Shown here one piece after another: positions 33,960-42,026 of a DNA stretch of 64,000 nt. Location of the stretch: contig CAJBEZ010000071.1 of NCBI GenBank assembly GCA_903952205.1, positions 62,001-126,000 on the forward strand, given 5' to 3'. The DNA comes from an uncultured Desulfomonile sp. Lineage in GTDB: Bacteria; Desulfobacterota; Desulfomonilia; Desulfomonilales; Desulfomonilaceae. Every line of letters starts with the position of its first letter. Positions within the stretch are counted from its first letter, which is position 1. A program made the translations under genes and the position numbers. Under the pieces are notes generated by a model that was given only the letters and a program-made list of their open reading frames with translations, did no database searches and was not told where the DNA came from.

Positions 33960-34743
33960 AATCATACACCTCCTCTGACCCAAAATACGCTTCCTTGACT
34001 TCAGGGTACTGCATAACTTCTTCTGCGGTGCCTTCAGCGATCTTGCAGCCAAAATTGAGGACAACTACTCTTCCCGCTAATCTAAAAAGCTCTCGAAGCC
34101 TGTGTTCGACCATCACCAGAGTAATGCCTTCCATCTGGAGTTTCTCAATCAGCGGAACCATACTCGCCATTTCACTCATGCTGAGTCCGGAAAAGACCTC
34201 GTCGCATATTATCAATTCGGGTCTCAAAGCTAAACATCGAGCCAATTCCAGGCGTTTGAGGTATCCGGTAGGAAGTGAAGACGCAGTCTTAAATGGCACA
34301 TAGGAGTCTCTTTCAAAACCTATCTCCTCGAGAATATCTACAGCCACTGTATCTCGACTGCCCATCTTGCCGCCGCCTCTCCACCCTCCTGTTTTTCTAG
34401 CCCTGGGTGAAAAGAGTGGCACAATCAGGTTCTTGTAGGCTGGAAGGCTAAAGTACGGCCTCATGACCTGAAAAGTCCTGGTGAGTCCCTCCGCCGCAAT
34501 TTTATGCGGTTGCCAATTGGTTATGTTGTGTCCGTCAAAATGCACCGTTCCGGAGTCAGCTCTAATGAATCCGGTAATCGCGTTGACCATCGTCGTTTTA
34601 CCTGACCCGTTAGGGCCGATTATTCCTACAATGTCACCACGGAACACATCCAAACTCACAGTGGACAGAGCTAACACCCCTCCAAACTTCTTGCTGATAT
34701 TATGAACCGACAGCAACGGCTCTGAACCCATTGTCAACTCCAT
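33952..34743 (-). CDS. Branched-chain-type ABC transporter ATPase (LivG-like)
   Basis: A 263-residue ABC ATPase. Motifs: Walker A GPNGSGKTT, LTRTFQVMRPY Q-loop, a LivG-type signature LPTGYLKRLELARCLA, and a non-standard Walker B ELIICDEVFSGLSMSEM, where most members read LLLLDEPxAGLN; the catalytic Glu is kept but Pro is replaced by Val. H-loop MVEHR is present. The middle of the protein contains an extra Arg/Gly-rich stretch (ARKTGGWRGGGKMGSRD). It is fourth in a six-gene operon. Confidence 0.9.
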   Translation of the reverse strand: MELTMGSEPLLSVHNISKKFGGVLALSTVSLDVFRGDIVGIIGPNGSGKTTMVNAITGFIRADSGTVHFDGHNITNWQPHKIAAEGLTRTFQVMRPYFSLPAYKNLIVPLFSPRARKTGGWRGGGKMGSRDTVAVDILEEIGFERDSYVPFKTASSLPTGYLKRLELARCLALRPELIICDEVFSGLSMSEMASMVPLIEKLQMEGITLVMVEHRLRELFRLAGRVVVLNFGCKIAEGTAEEVMQYPEVKEAYFGSEEVYDYV

Positions 34744-34808
34744 GCGAGGTCTTCTTGGATACTATATCGCTAAACGTCTAAAAAGAGATTGGCCGTAACC
34801 AAGGCGGA

Positions 34809-35831
34809 TCAGATCTCGACCCATCTCTCAAACTGTTCATATTTTCTGGCGGCGTAGGGCATTATGCCTTCAGATTTGAAGACAATGAACGCAGTCAGTA
34901 TTATAGAATAGACCGCAATTCTCAGTGAACCGAAGTCTCGAAGCAATTCAGACACAGGCACAAGAATCAGGCAGCCTATTACAGGGCCCACAAGGGTCCC
35001 ACCGCCCCCAACGACGGTCGCGGCGATCGGTATTATCGAAAAATCCAGGGCAAACTGGGACAGCCCCGCCCACATGTACATGTGAGTCAACCATGCCCCT
35101 CCCAAACATCCCAACGACGACGCTATGAAAACGCCGAGCGCCTTGTAAACTGTAATGTTGATTCCAGAGGCTTTGACAGCCTGATCATTGTCTTTAACCC
35201 CTCTGAAAACAAGGCCGACGTCCTCTTCAACAAGCCTTCTGAGCGCAAACACAATTACGATGACACTCAGGATTAAAATATACTGTTCCAACCATATATT
35301 CGGAAAACCATCAACGCCGAGTATGCCGTCCGTGCCGCCGAAGATGTCCAGCGCCTCAATAATTCTGGCCGCCAGCAAGGGATACATCAGGCTTACGATG
35401 GCGAAATATACGCCTCTCAACGGAAGACACGGCAGAAAGAGTATGGTGCAGATTACGGCGCCCAAAATCATCGCCAGCGGAACGCACAACAATGGAGGAA
35501 TACCATAATGGGTGTTAAGCAGGGCCGAGACATAGGCGCCCACTCCTACGTAGAATCCTCCTCCGAGGGAAACAAGCCCCACGTAATTGGCCAGAAAGTC
35601 GAAACCTATCGCCAGCAGCGCATAAACACAGATGATAGAGATAACCCGCTGCCAGTACGGCGCGGCCCCAAGAGCCAGCGGCGCCAATGCGAGTCCCAGA
35701 ATGAAAAGTAGACGAGGAGCTATAAGATAGGTTATTTCCCGCCACGACGAAATGGCGTAGACTCCGTCAGACCTTACCTTGATTCCACGATCCAGCCGTT
35801 CTTTACGACGATCCCCTTTTGAGCCAAACAT
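34809..35831 (-). CDS. Branched-chain-type ABC transporter permease (LivM-like)
   Basis: A 340-residue membrane protein of the LivM family. About nine spans are visible, with the family motif LLAIGFDFLANYVGLVSLGGGFYVGVG (read across residues 75-105), and GVKDNDQAVKASGINITVYK in the coupling-helix loop that contacts the ATPases, followed by ATVVGGGGTLVGPVIG. The N-terminus has an extra 30 residues of charged cytoplasmic sequence. Only one base separates it from the livH-like stop. Confidence 0.92.
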   Translation of the reverse strand: MFGSKGDRRKERLDRGIKVRSDGVYAISSWREITYLIAPRLLFILGLALAPLALGAAPYWQRVISIICVYALLAIGFDFLANYVGLVSLGGGFYVGVGAYVSALLNTHYGIPPLLCVPLAMILGAVICTILFLPCLPLRGVYFAIVSLMYPLLAARIIEALDIFGGTDGILGVDGFPNIWLEQYILILSVIVIVFALRRLVEEDVGLVFRGVKDNDQAVKASGINITVYKALGVFIASSLGCLGGAWLTHMYMWAGLSQFALDFSIIPIAATVVGGGGTLVGPVIGCLILVPVSELLRDFGSLRIAVYSIILTAFIVFKSEGIMPYAARKYEQFERWVEI

Positions 35832-35832
35832 G

Positions 35833-36699
35833 TCAGACTCGCTCCTCCAACTCTTTTTGCCTTCCGAACAATCCGCTCGGGCGTGAAACGAGGGTCACGA
35901 CAATAGCCAAAAGAGCTACTACAACCTGAAAGTGGGCGCCCAGAAAAACTACTGTGATTATTTGGGCGAAACCAATGATGAATGCGGCGAATACAGCTCC
36001 TGTCCAGCTACCAAGCCCTCCGACGATACATACAGCGACCGCCATTATCAGAACATGATATCCAGACTCCACGACTATGCTCCCCAACGGCAGCAGGATA
36101 ATCGCCGCCGCTCCAGCCAGCATGGAGCCAATCGCTGTCGCGACTACGGCCATTCTATCGGAATCTATCCCCAAAGTTAGGGCCGCCCGTTCATCCTGGG
36201 CCATCCCTTTTAGGGCTAAACCTAGCTTGGTGTTGTTCACAAATAGCCAAAGCCCGCCCATCAAGGCTGATCCCAGAACCACTACAAATATTCTCTGAAA
36301 ATCCACAGACACTCCGAAGATCAAAACACTACCCTCGATGAATGGGGGTAATCTGAAAGTTCCGCCTTTGAGCCCTCCCCAGCGCAATCCTTCCAGAATG
36401 GCGAGTCCAATAGCGTAAGATGCGATGATCTCTGAAATCGGCATGCCTCTAACACGTATCAGCACTAGCTGATACATCGCCGCTCCGATCAGCCCGGTCA
36501 AAGCGAGAGCCAACAAGGCCGCCAGAAAATAGTTTAATCCAAGTCTGTACATGAGCAGCCAGGTCAGGTAGCCTGTTAAGACATATAGAGCGCCGTGAGC
36601 AAAATTGGGTAGTCGGCTCACTCCATAAACCAGTGTAAAACCAACGGCCATGAGCGCCAGAGACACACTGTTGATAATCCCGTAGATGATTATATCCAT
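35833..36699 (-). CDS. Branched-chain-type ABC transporter permease (LivH-like)
   Basis: A 288-residue membrane protein of the LivH family with about eight spans. Typical signatures: YGIINSVSLALMAVGFTLVYG at the N-terminus, NFAHGALYVLTGY, the coupling loop AQDERAALTLGIDSDRM and CIVGGLGSWTGAVFAAFIIG. It follows the substrate-binding protein by 84 nt and precedes livM-like by one base. It forms a heterodimeric channel with the LivM-like protein. Confidence 0.93.
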   Translation of the reverse strand: MDIIIYGIINSVSLALMAVGFTLVYGVSRLPNFAHGALYVLTGYLTWLLMYRLGLNYFLAALLALALTGLIGAAMYQLVLIRVRGMPISEIIASYAIGLAILEGLRWGGLKGGTFRLPPFIEGSVLIFGVSVDFQRIFVVVLGSALMGGLWLFVNNTKLGLALKGMAQDERAALTLGIDSDRMAVVATAIGSMLAGAAAIILLPLGSIVVESGYHVLIMAVAVCIVGGLGSWTGAVFAAFIIGFAQIITVVFLGAHFQVVVALLAIVVTLVSRPSGLFGRQKELEERV

Positions 36700-36783
36700 G
36701 AAACGCCTCTAGGGGACCGCTCTCCTTACAACACACAGGTAAGGTTGGATGGACAGCGGCCCCTTAAATTATTCTACTGACGG

Positions 36784-38061
36784 CTATTCCTTTTTCATCC
36801 ATGGGGGAAGAAGTATATTCCCTTTGGCGATACTCTGGGGAAACACAACCACCCTCTTGCCGGCCTGCCACTGAAAGATGGTTCCGACAGCGCCTTCTTT
36901 CGGGTCAAGACTGGGAATGATCTGGTTGGTCTTAGGATCAAACCTGACTCGGCCATAAACTCCTTCAAGATCAGTCTTCTTTAAAGCGTCAACTACCTTG
37001 TCGGGATCAAGCGAACCAGCCCGCTCTATGGCGTCCTTTAAAACGTAAACAGCCATGTAACTTGATGAAGTGCCGTATCCTTCCGGTTCCAAACCGTATT
37101 TCTTTTGGTAAGCGTCGACGAATTTCATGGTCCATGGGGTGGCTTCACATGGCGTATTTCCAGCGTTAACGACGTTCGCAAGAGCGTATTCGCCTTTGCC
37201 CTCAGTAGCGTTCCAGAACCCGGGCTGTTCCGCCGCCGCAATGATAGTCCCAAATGGAAGGGCCGGGATCTTCATATCGTGCCATTGCTTTAGAAGAATC
37301 GCGGACTCGGGCATATCCATCCAGATGATGATAACCTGGGCGCCCTGTTTTTTCGCGTCGAGAAGACCCATTGAGAAATCGGTCGCTCCGGTAGGATAAA
37401 CCACAGGCTCTCCCAAAACTTTCCAGCCTTTTTTATCCATGATTTTGGCGAGCATCTGGCCGCCGGCTCTAGCGTGAGCCACGTCCTGAACCATAATGAA
37501 GAGGCGATCCAGGCCAAAGGTTTTTCCTATGTACTCAAGACATGGAACCAGTTCTCCGGTCACCATCCATTTGGCTTCACCTGAAATTCTGAAACAGTAT
37601 TTGAACTTGTCAGGCTGTTCTCCGACTGTTTCATGATACTTGGGTGAAAGAGACCCCGTTGTCAGTATCGATATCTTCTTGTTTTTGGAAAGCAGAGCCA
37701 TCGCAGCCAGAGAGGCCTCGGACCTGACCGGTCCACCGATTAGAAAATCAGCCTTTTTCTCCAGAATGAGTTTTTCGACAGCCAGAAGCGCTTCACTGAC
37801 GGGAACCCCCGGCTCCAGGTCACGCGTGTCGATAACATCCACCTGAAAGGGCCTTTTTTCATTACCCACTTTGACGCCACCGGCAGCGTTAATCTCATCC
37901 ACCGCAAGCTTGATACCTCTCTCGGCTGCCCAGCCGTAGAGGAACGCAGTGGAAAGAGGCGCCCCGATAATTATGGGTTTCTCGGCATAAACCGCTGAAA
38001 CCATTAATAGAAAAGCTAAAAGGACAACAGACACAACAGTACACTTCTTCTTGCCAGTCAT
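36784..38061 (-). CDS. Branched-chain-type ABC transporter substrate-binding protein (LivK-like)
   Basis: A 425-residue periplasmic binding protein. I start at ATG 38061 (MTGKKKC), with AAGGAG 7 nt upstream and a proper signal peptide (VVSVVLLAFLLMVSAVYA-EKP); a longer frame to 38172 is not needed. The mature part has the type I periplasmic-binding fold of the Leu/Ile/Val family: IIIGAPLSTAFLYGWAAERG, AVDEINAAGGVKVG, and FLIGGPVRSE. Such proteins in anaerobes bind amino acids, aromatic acids, or short-chain amides; the co-operonic acyl-CoA ligase favours an acid. First gene of the operon; divergent from the sigma54 activator. Confidence 0.9.
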   Translation of the reverse strand: MTGKKKCTVVSVVLLAFLLMVSAVYAEKPIIIGAPLSTAFLYGWAAERGIKLAVDEINAAGGVKVGNEKRPFQVDVIDTRDLEPGVPVSEALLAVEKLILEKKADFLIGGPVRSEASLAAMALLSKNKKISILTTGSLSPKYHETVGEQPDKFKYCFRISGEAKWMVTGELVPCLEYIGKTFGLDRLFIMVQDVAHARAGGQMLAKIMDKKGWKVLGEPVVYPTGATDFSMGLLDAKKQGAQVIIIWMDMPESAILLKQWHDMKIPALPFGTIIAAAEQPGFWNATEGKGEYALANVVNAGNTPCEATPWTMKFVDAYQKKYGLEPEGYGTSSSYMAVYVLKDAIERAGSLDPDKVVDALKKTDLEGVYGRVRFDPKTNQIIPSLDPKEGAVGTIFQWQAGKRVVVFPQSIAKGNILLPPWMKKE

Positions 38062-38357
38062 CGCAGCACTCCTTTGCGGACTTATTTGATTCTGACCTAG
38101 AAAAGCGCAATTGGCGATACAAACATATAGCGAACGCCTTATAAATGGGATCCGCCAACGCATTAGGCGCACAAGAACTCTATATTGTGACTGATTTAAA
38201 AATTGCCTTTTTTGAAGCGTATTTTTTTATTATATAGCCATGCGACAACGTGTCAATTAATTTCTGGAAAGAATTGGTGTTTAGTCTCAAGGTGGGAGAA
38301 TGGGATTATTTGCGTATGCTTCAAGGTTGCGTTATTATTTTTAAGTTTTAGTGCGAG

Positions 38358-39800
38358 ATGGATTCAAACGAAGATGCATGGAAATTTTCTATAATGACCA
38401 GTTCTCAATCCGCTAAGGTACACGGACTTCTGGAACAGCCAATTGCGCTCTCCCAGTTCATCAACGAAGCGCCTATCGGCATCCTTGTCGTGGACCCGGA
38501 ATTGCGAGTAGTCCTTATGAACAGGGCGCTTGAGGCACTCACCGGTTTTGTGAGTTCAGAAGTCAGCGGGGTCCCATGTTGCTTTGTACTTAGAACCAAC
38601 CTGTGTCTTGACGGATGCCCCGTGAAAAACCTGACCCCACAGGGAGGATCAATATGTCTGGAATCCAACATTCTGAATAAAAACAGGGAGAAGATTCCGG
38701 TGCGTGTCACAACGTCCGCCTTGATAGGAGAAAAAGGCCGGATTGTCGGTTACACAAAATCGGTCGAGGATATGCGTTACCTGCAAAAGGCGGATGGCGC
38801 CGGGGGCAGGTTCTCTTTTGGAAACCTGATAGGAAACAGTCCCGAAATGCAGAGGGTACTCAGGCTACTGCCGGCCATAGCCCAGACAGATTCATCAGTC
38901 CTTATTACCGGCCAGACAGGAACTGGTAAAGATTTCGTCGCAGAAGCCATACACAACGCCTCCCAGAGATCACGATCCCCTTTCGTAAAAGTCAACTGCG
39001 GCGCTTTACCGGAAAGCCTGCTCGAATCAGAATTGTTCGGCCATCAGAAAGGGGCTTTCACCGGGGCGATCGAGAACAAGCCCGGCCGTTTCAGACTCGC
39101 TCACAATGGCACACTTTACCTCACGGAGATTGGTGACCTCCCGCTAAACCTTCAGGTTAAACTCCTTTCGTTTCTTGACGATCAGGTCATATATCCATTG
39201 GGAGGGTCCAGAGGAATCCATGTGGATGTGAGAGTGATCGCCGCAACTCACAGGGACCTTGAAGGCATGACCCGCCAGGGTCGGTTCAGGGAAGATTTAC
39301 TTTTCCGGCTGAATGTCATTCGCTTGCAATTGCCGCCGCTCTCACAAAGAGGCCAAGACATAAATATGTTGATCGACCATTTTCTGCATCACTTCAACGC
39401 CAGGTTCAGGAAGAAGATCAAAAGTCTAAGTCCGCGCGCCAGGAAAATCCTCTTGGAATACAGTTTTCCGGGAAATGTAAGAGAACTCAGAAACATTATC
39501 GAGTTTGCAGTAAACCTTTCTGATGGAGACACTATTCGTTCGGAACATCTTTCAACCTATCTGAAGACCCCTATTCCAGTTCAAGTTGAAGCAGAGACAA
39601 ATCCACCCATTGAAAAAAAGGAAATCGTTCTTGAAACTTCTCATAATAGCCTGAATCTGGATTGGGCGCACGTGGAACGTGAAATGATAATGGACGCTCT
39701 TGTGAAGGCAAGAGGCAATCGCGCAAAAGCGGCGAAGTTACTCGGCCTGGGAAGAAGCACTCTTTGGAGAAAAATGAAAAACTATTTAATAGTGCCCTGA
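38358..39800 (+). CDS. PAS-sigma54 AAA+ activator with altered Walker B
   Basis: A 480-residue bacterial enhancer-binding protein. Residues about 30-145 form a PAS domain with four cysteines (PCCFVLRTNLCLDGCPVKN) that could bind a redox cofactor. The AAA+ domain (about 155-385) has Walker A GQTGTGKD, the sigma54-contacting GAFTGA loop, and R-finger region RFREDLLFRLNV. In Walker B the canonical LDEIG reads LTEIG: Asp is replaced by Thr256 (codon ACG at 39123). A Fis-type helix-turn-helix (NRAKAAKLLGLGRSTLWRKM) ends the protein. It is divergent from the liv-type operon and is the natural candidate regulator. I found no clear -24/-12 promoter in the 296-nt gap. Confidence 0.9.
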   Translation: MDSNEDAWKFSIMTSSQSAKVHGLLEQPIALSQFINEAPIGILVVDPELRVVLMNRALEALTGFVSSEVSGVPCCFVLRTNLCLDGCPVKNLTPQGGSICLESNILNKNREKIPVRVTTSALIGEKGRIVGYTKSVEDMRYLQKADGAGGRFSFGNLIGNSPEMQRVLRLLPAIAQTDSSVLITGQTGTGKDFVAEAIHNASQRSRSPFVKVNCGALPESLLESELFGHQKGAFTGAIENKPGRFRLAHNGTLYLTEIGDLPLNLQVKLLSFLDDQVIYPLGGSRGIHVDVRVIAATHRDLEGMTRQGRFREDLLFRLNVIRLQLPPLSQRGQDINMLIDHFLHHFNARFRKKIKSLSPRARKILLEYSFPGNVRELRNIIEFAVNLSDGDTIRSEHLSTYLKTPIPVQVEAETNPPIEKKEIVLETSHNSLNLDWAHVEREMIMDALVKARGNRAKAAKLLGLGRSTLWRKMKNYLIVP

Positions 39801-39852
39801 GTTCCTTGATGGTGGACGCAGGCTGAATGTAAAGAAGGTTTGAGATTTAGAA

Positions 39853-40182
39853 ATGAAACGACTTCTGATACCGCTCAAAGGTGATGAAATAGCCCCCCGG
39901 TTTGACCTGGCCCCGGAGGTAATGATTGTAACTGTGACCGATGATGGAGAAATCGCTGAACAGAGACTCATGGTAATGGCGCACGCATCCCCTGAGTCCT
40001 TATGTGAGTTGATCCTCAAGGAGAAAGTTGATGTAACAGTTTGTTGCGGGATTGAAGAAGAATTTTTCCAGTACTTAACCTGGAAGAAAGTTCGTGTAAT
40101 TGATTCCGTGGTAGGCAGTTGCGAAAGAATTGTAGACTGTTTCAGGACGGGGACCCTTACCCCGGGAACTATCTTGAGGTAG
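39853..40182 (+). CDS. NifX/NifB-C-terminal-like (FeMo-cofactor binding fold) protein
   Basis: A 109-residue single-domain protein of the dinitrogenase FeMo-cofactor biosynthesis family (RNase H-like fold, PF02579 type). It shows the family pattern MKRLLIPLKGDEIAPRFDLAPEV at the start, a conserved V-C-C-G core (VDVTVCCGIEEEF) and a C-terminal GSCERIVDCF with two more cysteines. Stand-alone members are frequent in sulfate reducers, often beside sigma54 or NifA-like regulators, as here; 52 nt separate the two genes. They may bind a metal cluster or act as redox or metal sensors. No nif genes are in the window. Confidence 0.8.
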   Translation: MKRLLIPLKGDEIAPRFDLAPEVMIVTVTDDGEIAEQRLMVMAHASPESLCELILKEKVDVTVCCGIEEEFFQYLTWKKVRVIDSVVGSCERIVDCFRTGTLTPGTILR

Positions 40183-40368
40183 GCGGGCGGCTCGAAAGAA
40201 GGCTATTTCATTTTGTACTATAATATGTCATTTTGTTTCATATCGCGTTTCAGCAAACCGAATAGTTCAACTTGCAGGCGCATGTTACGATATTCGCAGC
40301 GGCGTCGTGGAATGGTTGGATAGCTAACCCGGGTATAGAATGCTCTGGTGAATAGATCAATCCAAACA

Positions 40369-41490
40369 CTATCTACCCACAACTCCGGGAGCGAGTCCCT
40401 TGATCCGAAATACGTAGAATGGTGGTTTGGCCGTTTCATTTAGATTATTAAGGGGAGCGGACCGATGCAATTGACTTGCCACAAAGTACAGATAACCATC
40501 AGGACCAAAGCTGAATGACTCCGGCCAGGAAATAATGGCATCCTGTATCAACTCTTTATACTGGCGATCCGGGGTAATTACACCGATGGCGTTTGCTTCA
40601 AGGTCGCTAATATATATGTTCCCTCCATTGTCTATGGAAATACCGTCACAGATAGGTTTGTCGCTGTAACGCTCAACCCTGTCCGCTAGTTCTGAAGAAG
40701 TCAAATTGGGGTTACGAAGATCGGCTGTGCGGATTCTATACATGCTCGTCCCGTTCATGGGACCATAGTAAAGCCATTCGTTCGAAGCATCCAAGGCTAT
40801 GGGATTCACACCTATGAGCATCGCCAGTTTTCCGGAGTCCGGAAGTGTAAAATTAAGCTTTCGATGTTCCATAACCAAAGGGATTTCTTCAGTCTGAACA
40901 CTTTTGTGACCCTGGAGGACATACCGACTGGTTCCGGTTTCCAGGTCAACAACCACTAACGCTGAATTTCTAGCCCCTCCGCTGTGGGAGATGTAACAAA
41001 CCCTGTTGATGGGGTCTACAGCCAGGTCATTAAGAAATGCCGTTTCAGGCAAAGCAATTTTGTTTTCAGACTTCGGAGGGATCAGATAGACAACTTTGTG
41101 GAGCCGATTATTGACCGTGTCCCAACCGACCAGTTTCTTGTCCGACAAGTTTCTTAGACCGGTGTCGAGCATCCAGACAACACCATTGGTGTCGCATTGA
41201 ATACCCAATACAGAGTCGAAGGAACTGCCAGCATTTTTTGTATTGCCCCGATTCCAGCTTTTGTCAGGAAATGGAACCAGTTTATTGTCTTTGAGAAGTT
41301 CCACGACCCGATCCTTGGGCGAATAGAACGGGTGAAGGCTTAGAATGATTCGTTTGTCGGGTGTCACGGTAATGTTCCCGGGTCCTACGTCAAGTCGGGC
41401 TACTACCTCCAAATCCACGGCAAAAGACTGGCTCGTAATCAAAGCGAGAAGTAGGGCCAAACAAAAGGTGATCACTATTTTTAGGCGCAT
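40369..41490 (-). CDS. Exported royal-jelly/yellow-family beta-propeller protein
   Basis: A 373-residue secreted protein with a signal peptide (MRLKIVITFCLALLLALITS, cleavage near SFA-V). The mature protein matches the major royal jelly protein/yellow family (SMP-30-like six-bladed propeller): ARLDVGPGNITVTPDKRIILSLH is the typical first blade, GVVWMLDTG, FLNDLAVDP, CYISHSGG and ICDGISIDNGGNIYISDLE are recurrent propeller motifs. Bacterial members are poorly characterised; a periplasmic lactonase or ligand-binding role is possible. It is monocistronic. Confidence 0.82.
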   Translation of the reverse strand: MRLKIVITFCLALLLALITSQSFAVDLEVVARLDVGPGNITVTPDKRIILSLHPFYSPKDRVVELLKDNKLVPFPDKSWNRGNTKNAGSSFDSVLGIQCDTNGVVWMLDTGLRNLSDKKLVGWDTVNNRLHKVVYLIPPKSENKIALPETAFLNDLAVDPINRVCYISHSGGARNSALVVVDLETGTSRYVLQGHKSVQTEEIPLVMEHRKLNFTLPDSGKLAMLIGVNPIALDASNEWLYYGPMNGTSMYRIRTADLRNPNLTSSELADRVERYSDKPICDGISIDNGGNIYISDLEANAIGVITPDRQYKELIQDAIISWPESFSFGPDGYLYFVASQLHRSAPLNNLNETAKPPFYVFRIKGLAPGVVGR

Positions 41491-41658
41491 GATTGCCCCT
41501 TTCAGAGATCTATAAAAGTCTGAAGTCTCTTAAAATTATTTTACCATCCGGCGATCAATAAAACAATTGGATGATGGCCATCTGTTCTGGAAATGTGGTG
41601 GGCTGTTGTGCAATAATATCTTTAGTAACCGCAGCGTGATCACATCATAAGGAATACA

Positions 41659-42018
41659 ATGAAAGATTGGAGAGTGCTTCTAGTGGACGATGAAGAGGAA
41701 TTTCGTTCCACCCTCGCAGAACGGTTGCGTCGAAGAGGCATTGCAGTCAATGAAGCCGGCAGCGGAGAAGAAGCTTTTCGTATCATCGAAGCCTTTGAGC
41801 CCCAGGTTATCGTGCTTGACGTTCTGATGCCTGGAATTGGCGGTTTGCAGGTTCTTAAGCGTGTCAAAGCCGACCACCCGAACATCCAAGTGATTCTGCT
41901 GACCGGACTCGGCACAACGGAGGAAGGCCGTGAGCTTGGAGCCTTTGACTACTTGATTAAGCCAATACACATAGAAAAACTGATCGAAAAGATTGGCGAG
42001 GCGTTGGATCATAATTAG
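41659..42018 (+). CDS. Single-domain response regulator
   Basis: A 119-residue receiver with no output domain. Acidic pocket LLVDDEE (about residues 8-14), phosphoacceptor Asp in VIVLDVLMPG (about 54), switch Thr in LLTGLG and the invariant Lys in YLIKPIH. It begins the cluster with two histidine kinases (8 nt to the first), so it likely takes their phosphate and passes it on or binds a target protein in a CheY-like manner. Confidence 0.92.
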   Translation: MKDWRVLLVDDEEEFRSTLAERLRRRGIAVNEAGSGEEAFRIIEAFEPQVIVLDVLMPGIGGLQVLKRVKADHPNIQVILLTGLGTTEEGRELGAFDYLIKPIHIEKLIEKIGEALDHN

Positions 42019-42026
42019 AGGATCTA

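Noticed and set aside
38062-38357. Sigma54 (-24/-12) promoter for the liv-type operon
   Set aside because: Both strands were read for GG-N10-GC with flanking consensus; the best candidate lacks the GG element.
39853-40182. Nitrogen-fixation cluster suggested by the NifX-like protein
   Set aside because: No nifH, nifD, nifK, nifE, nifN or nifB gene is in the window.
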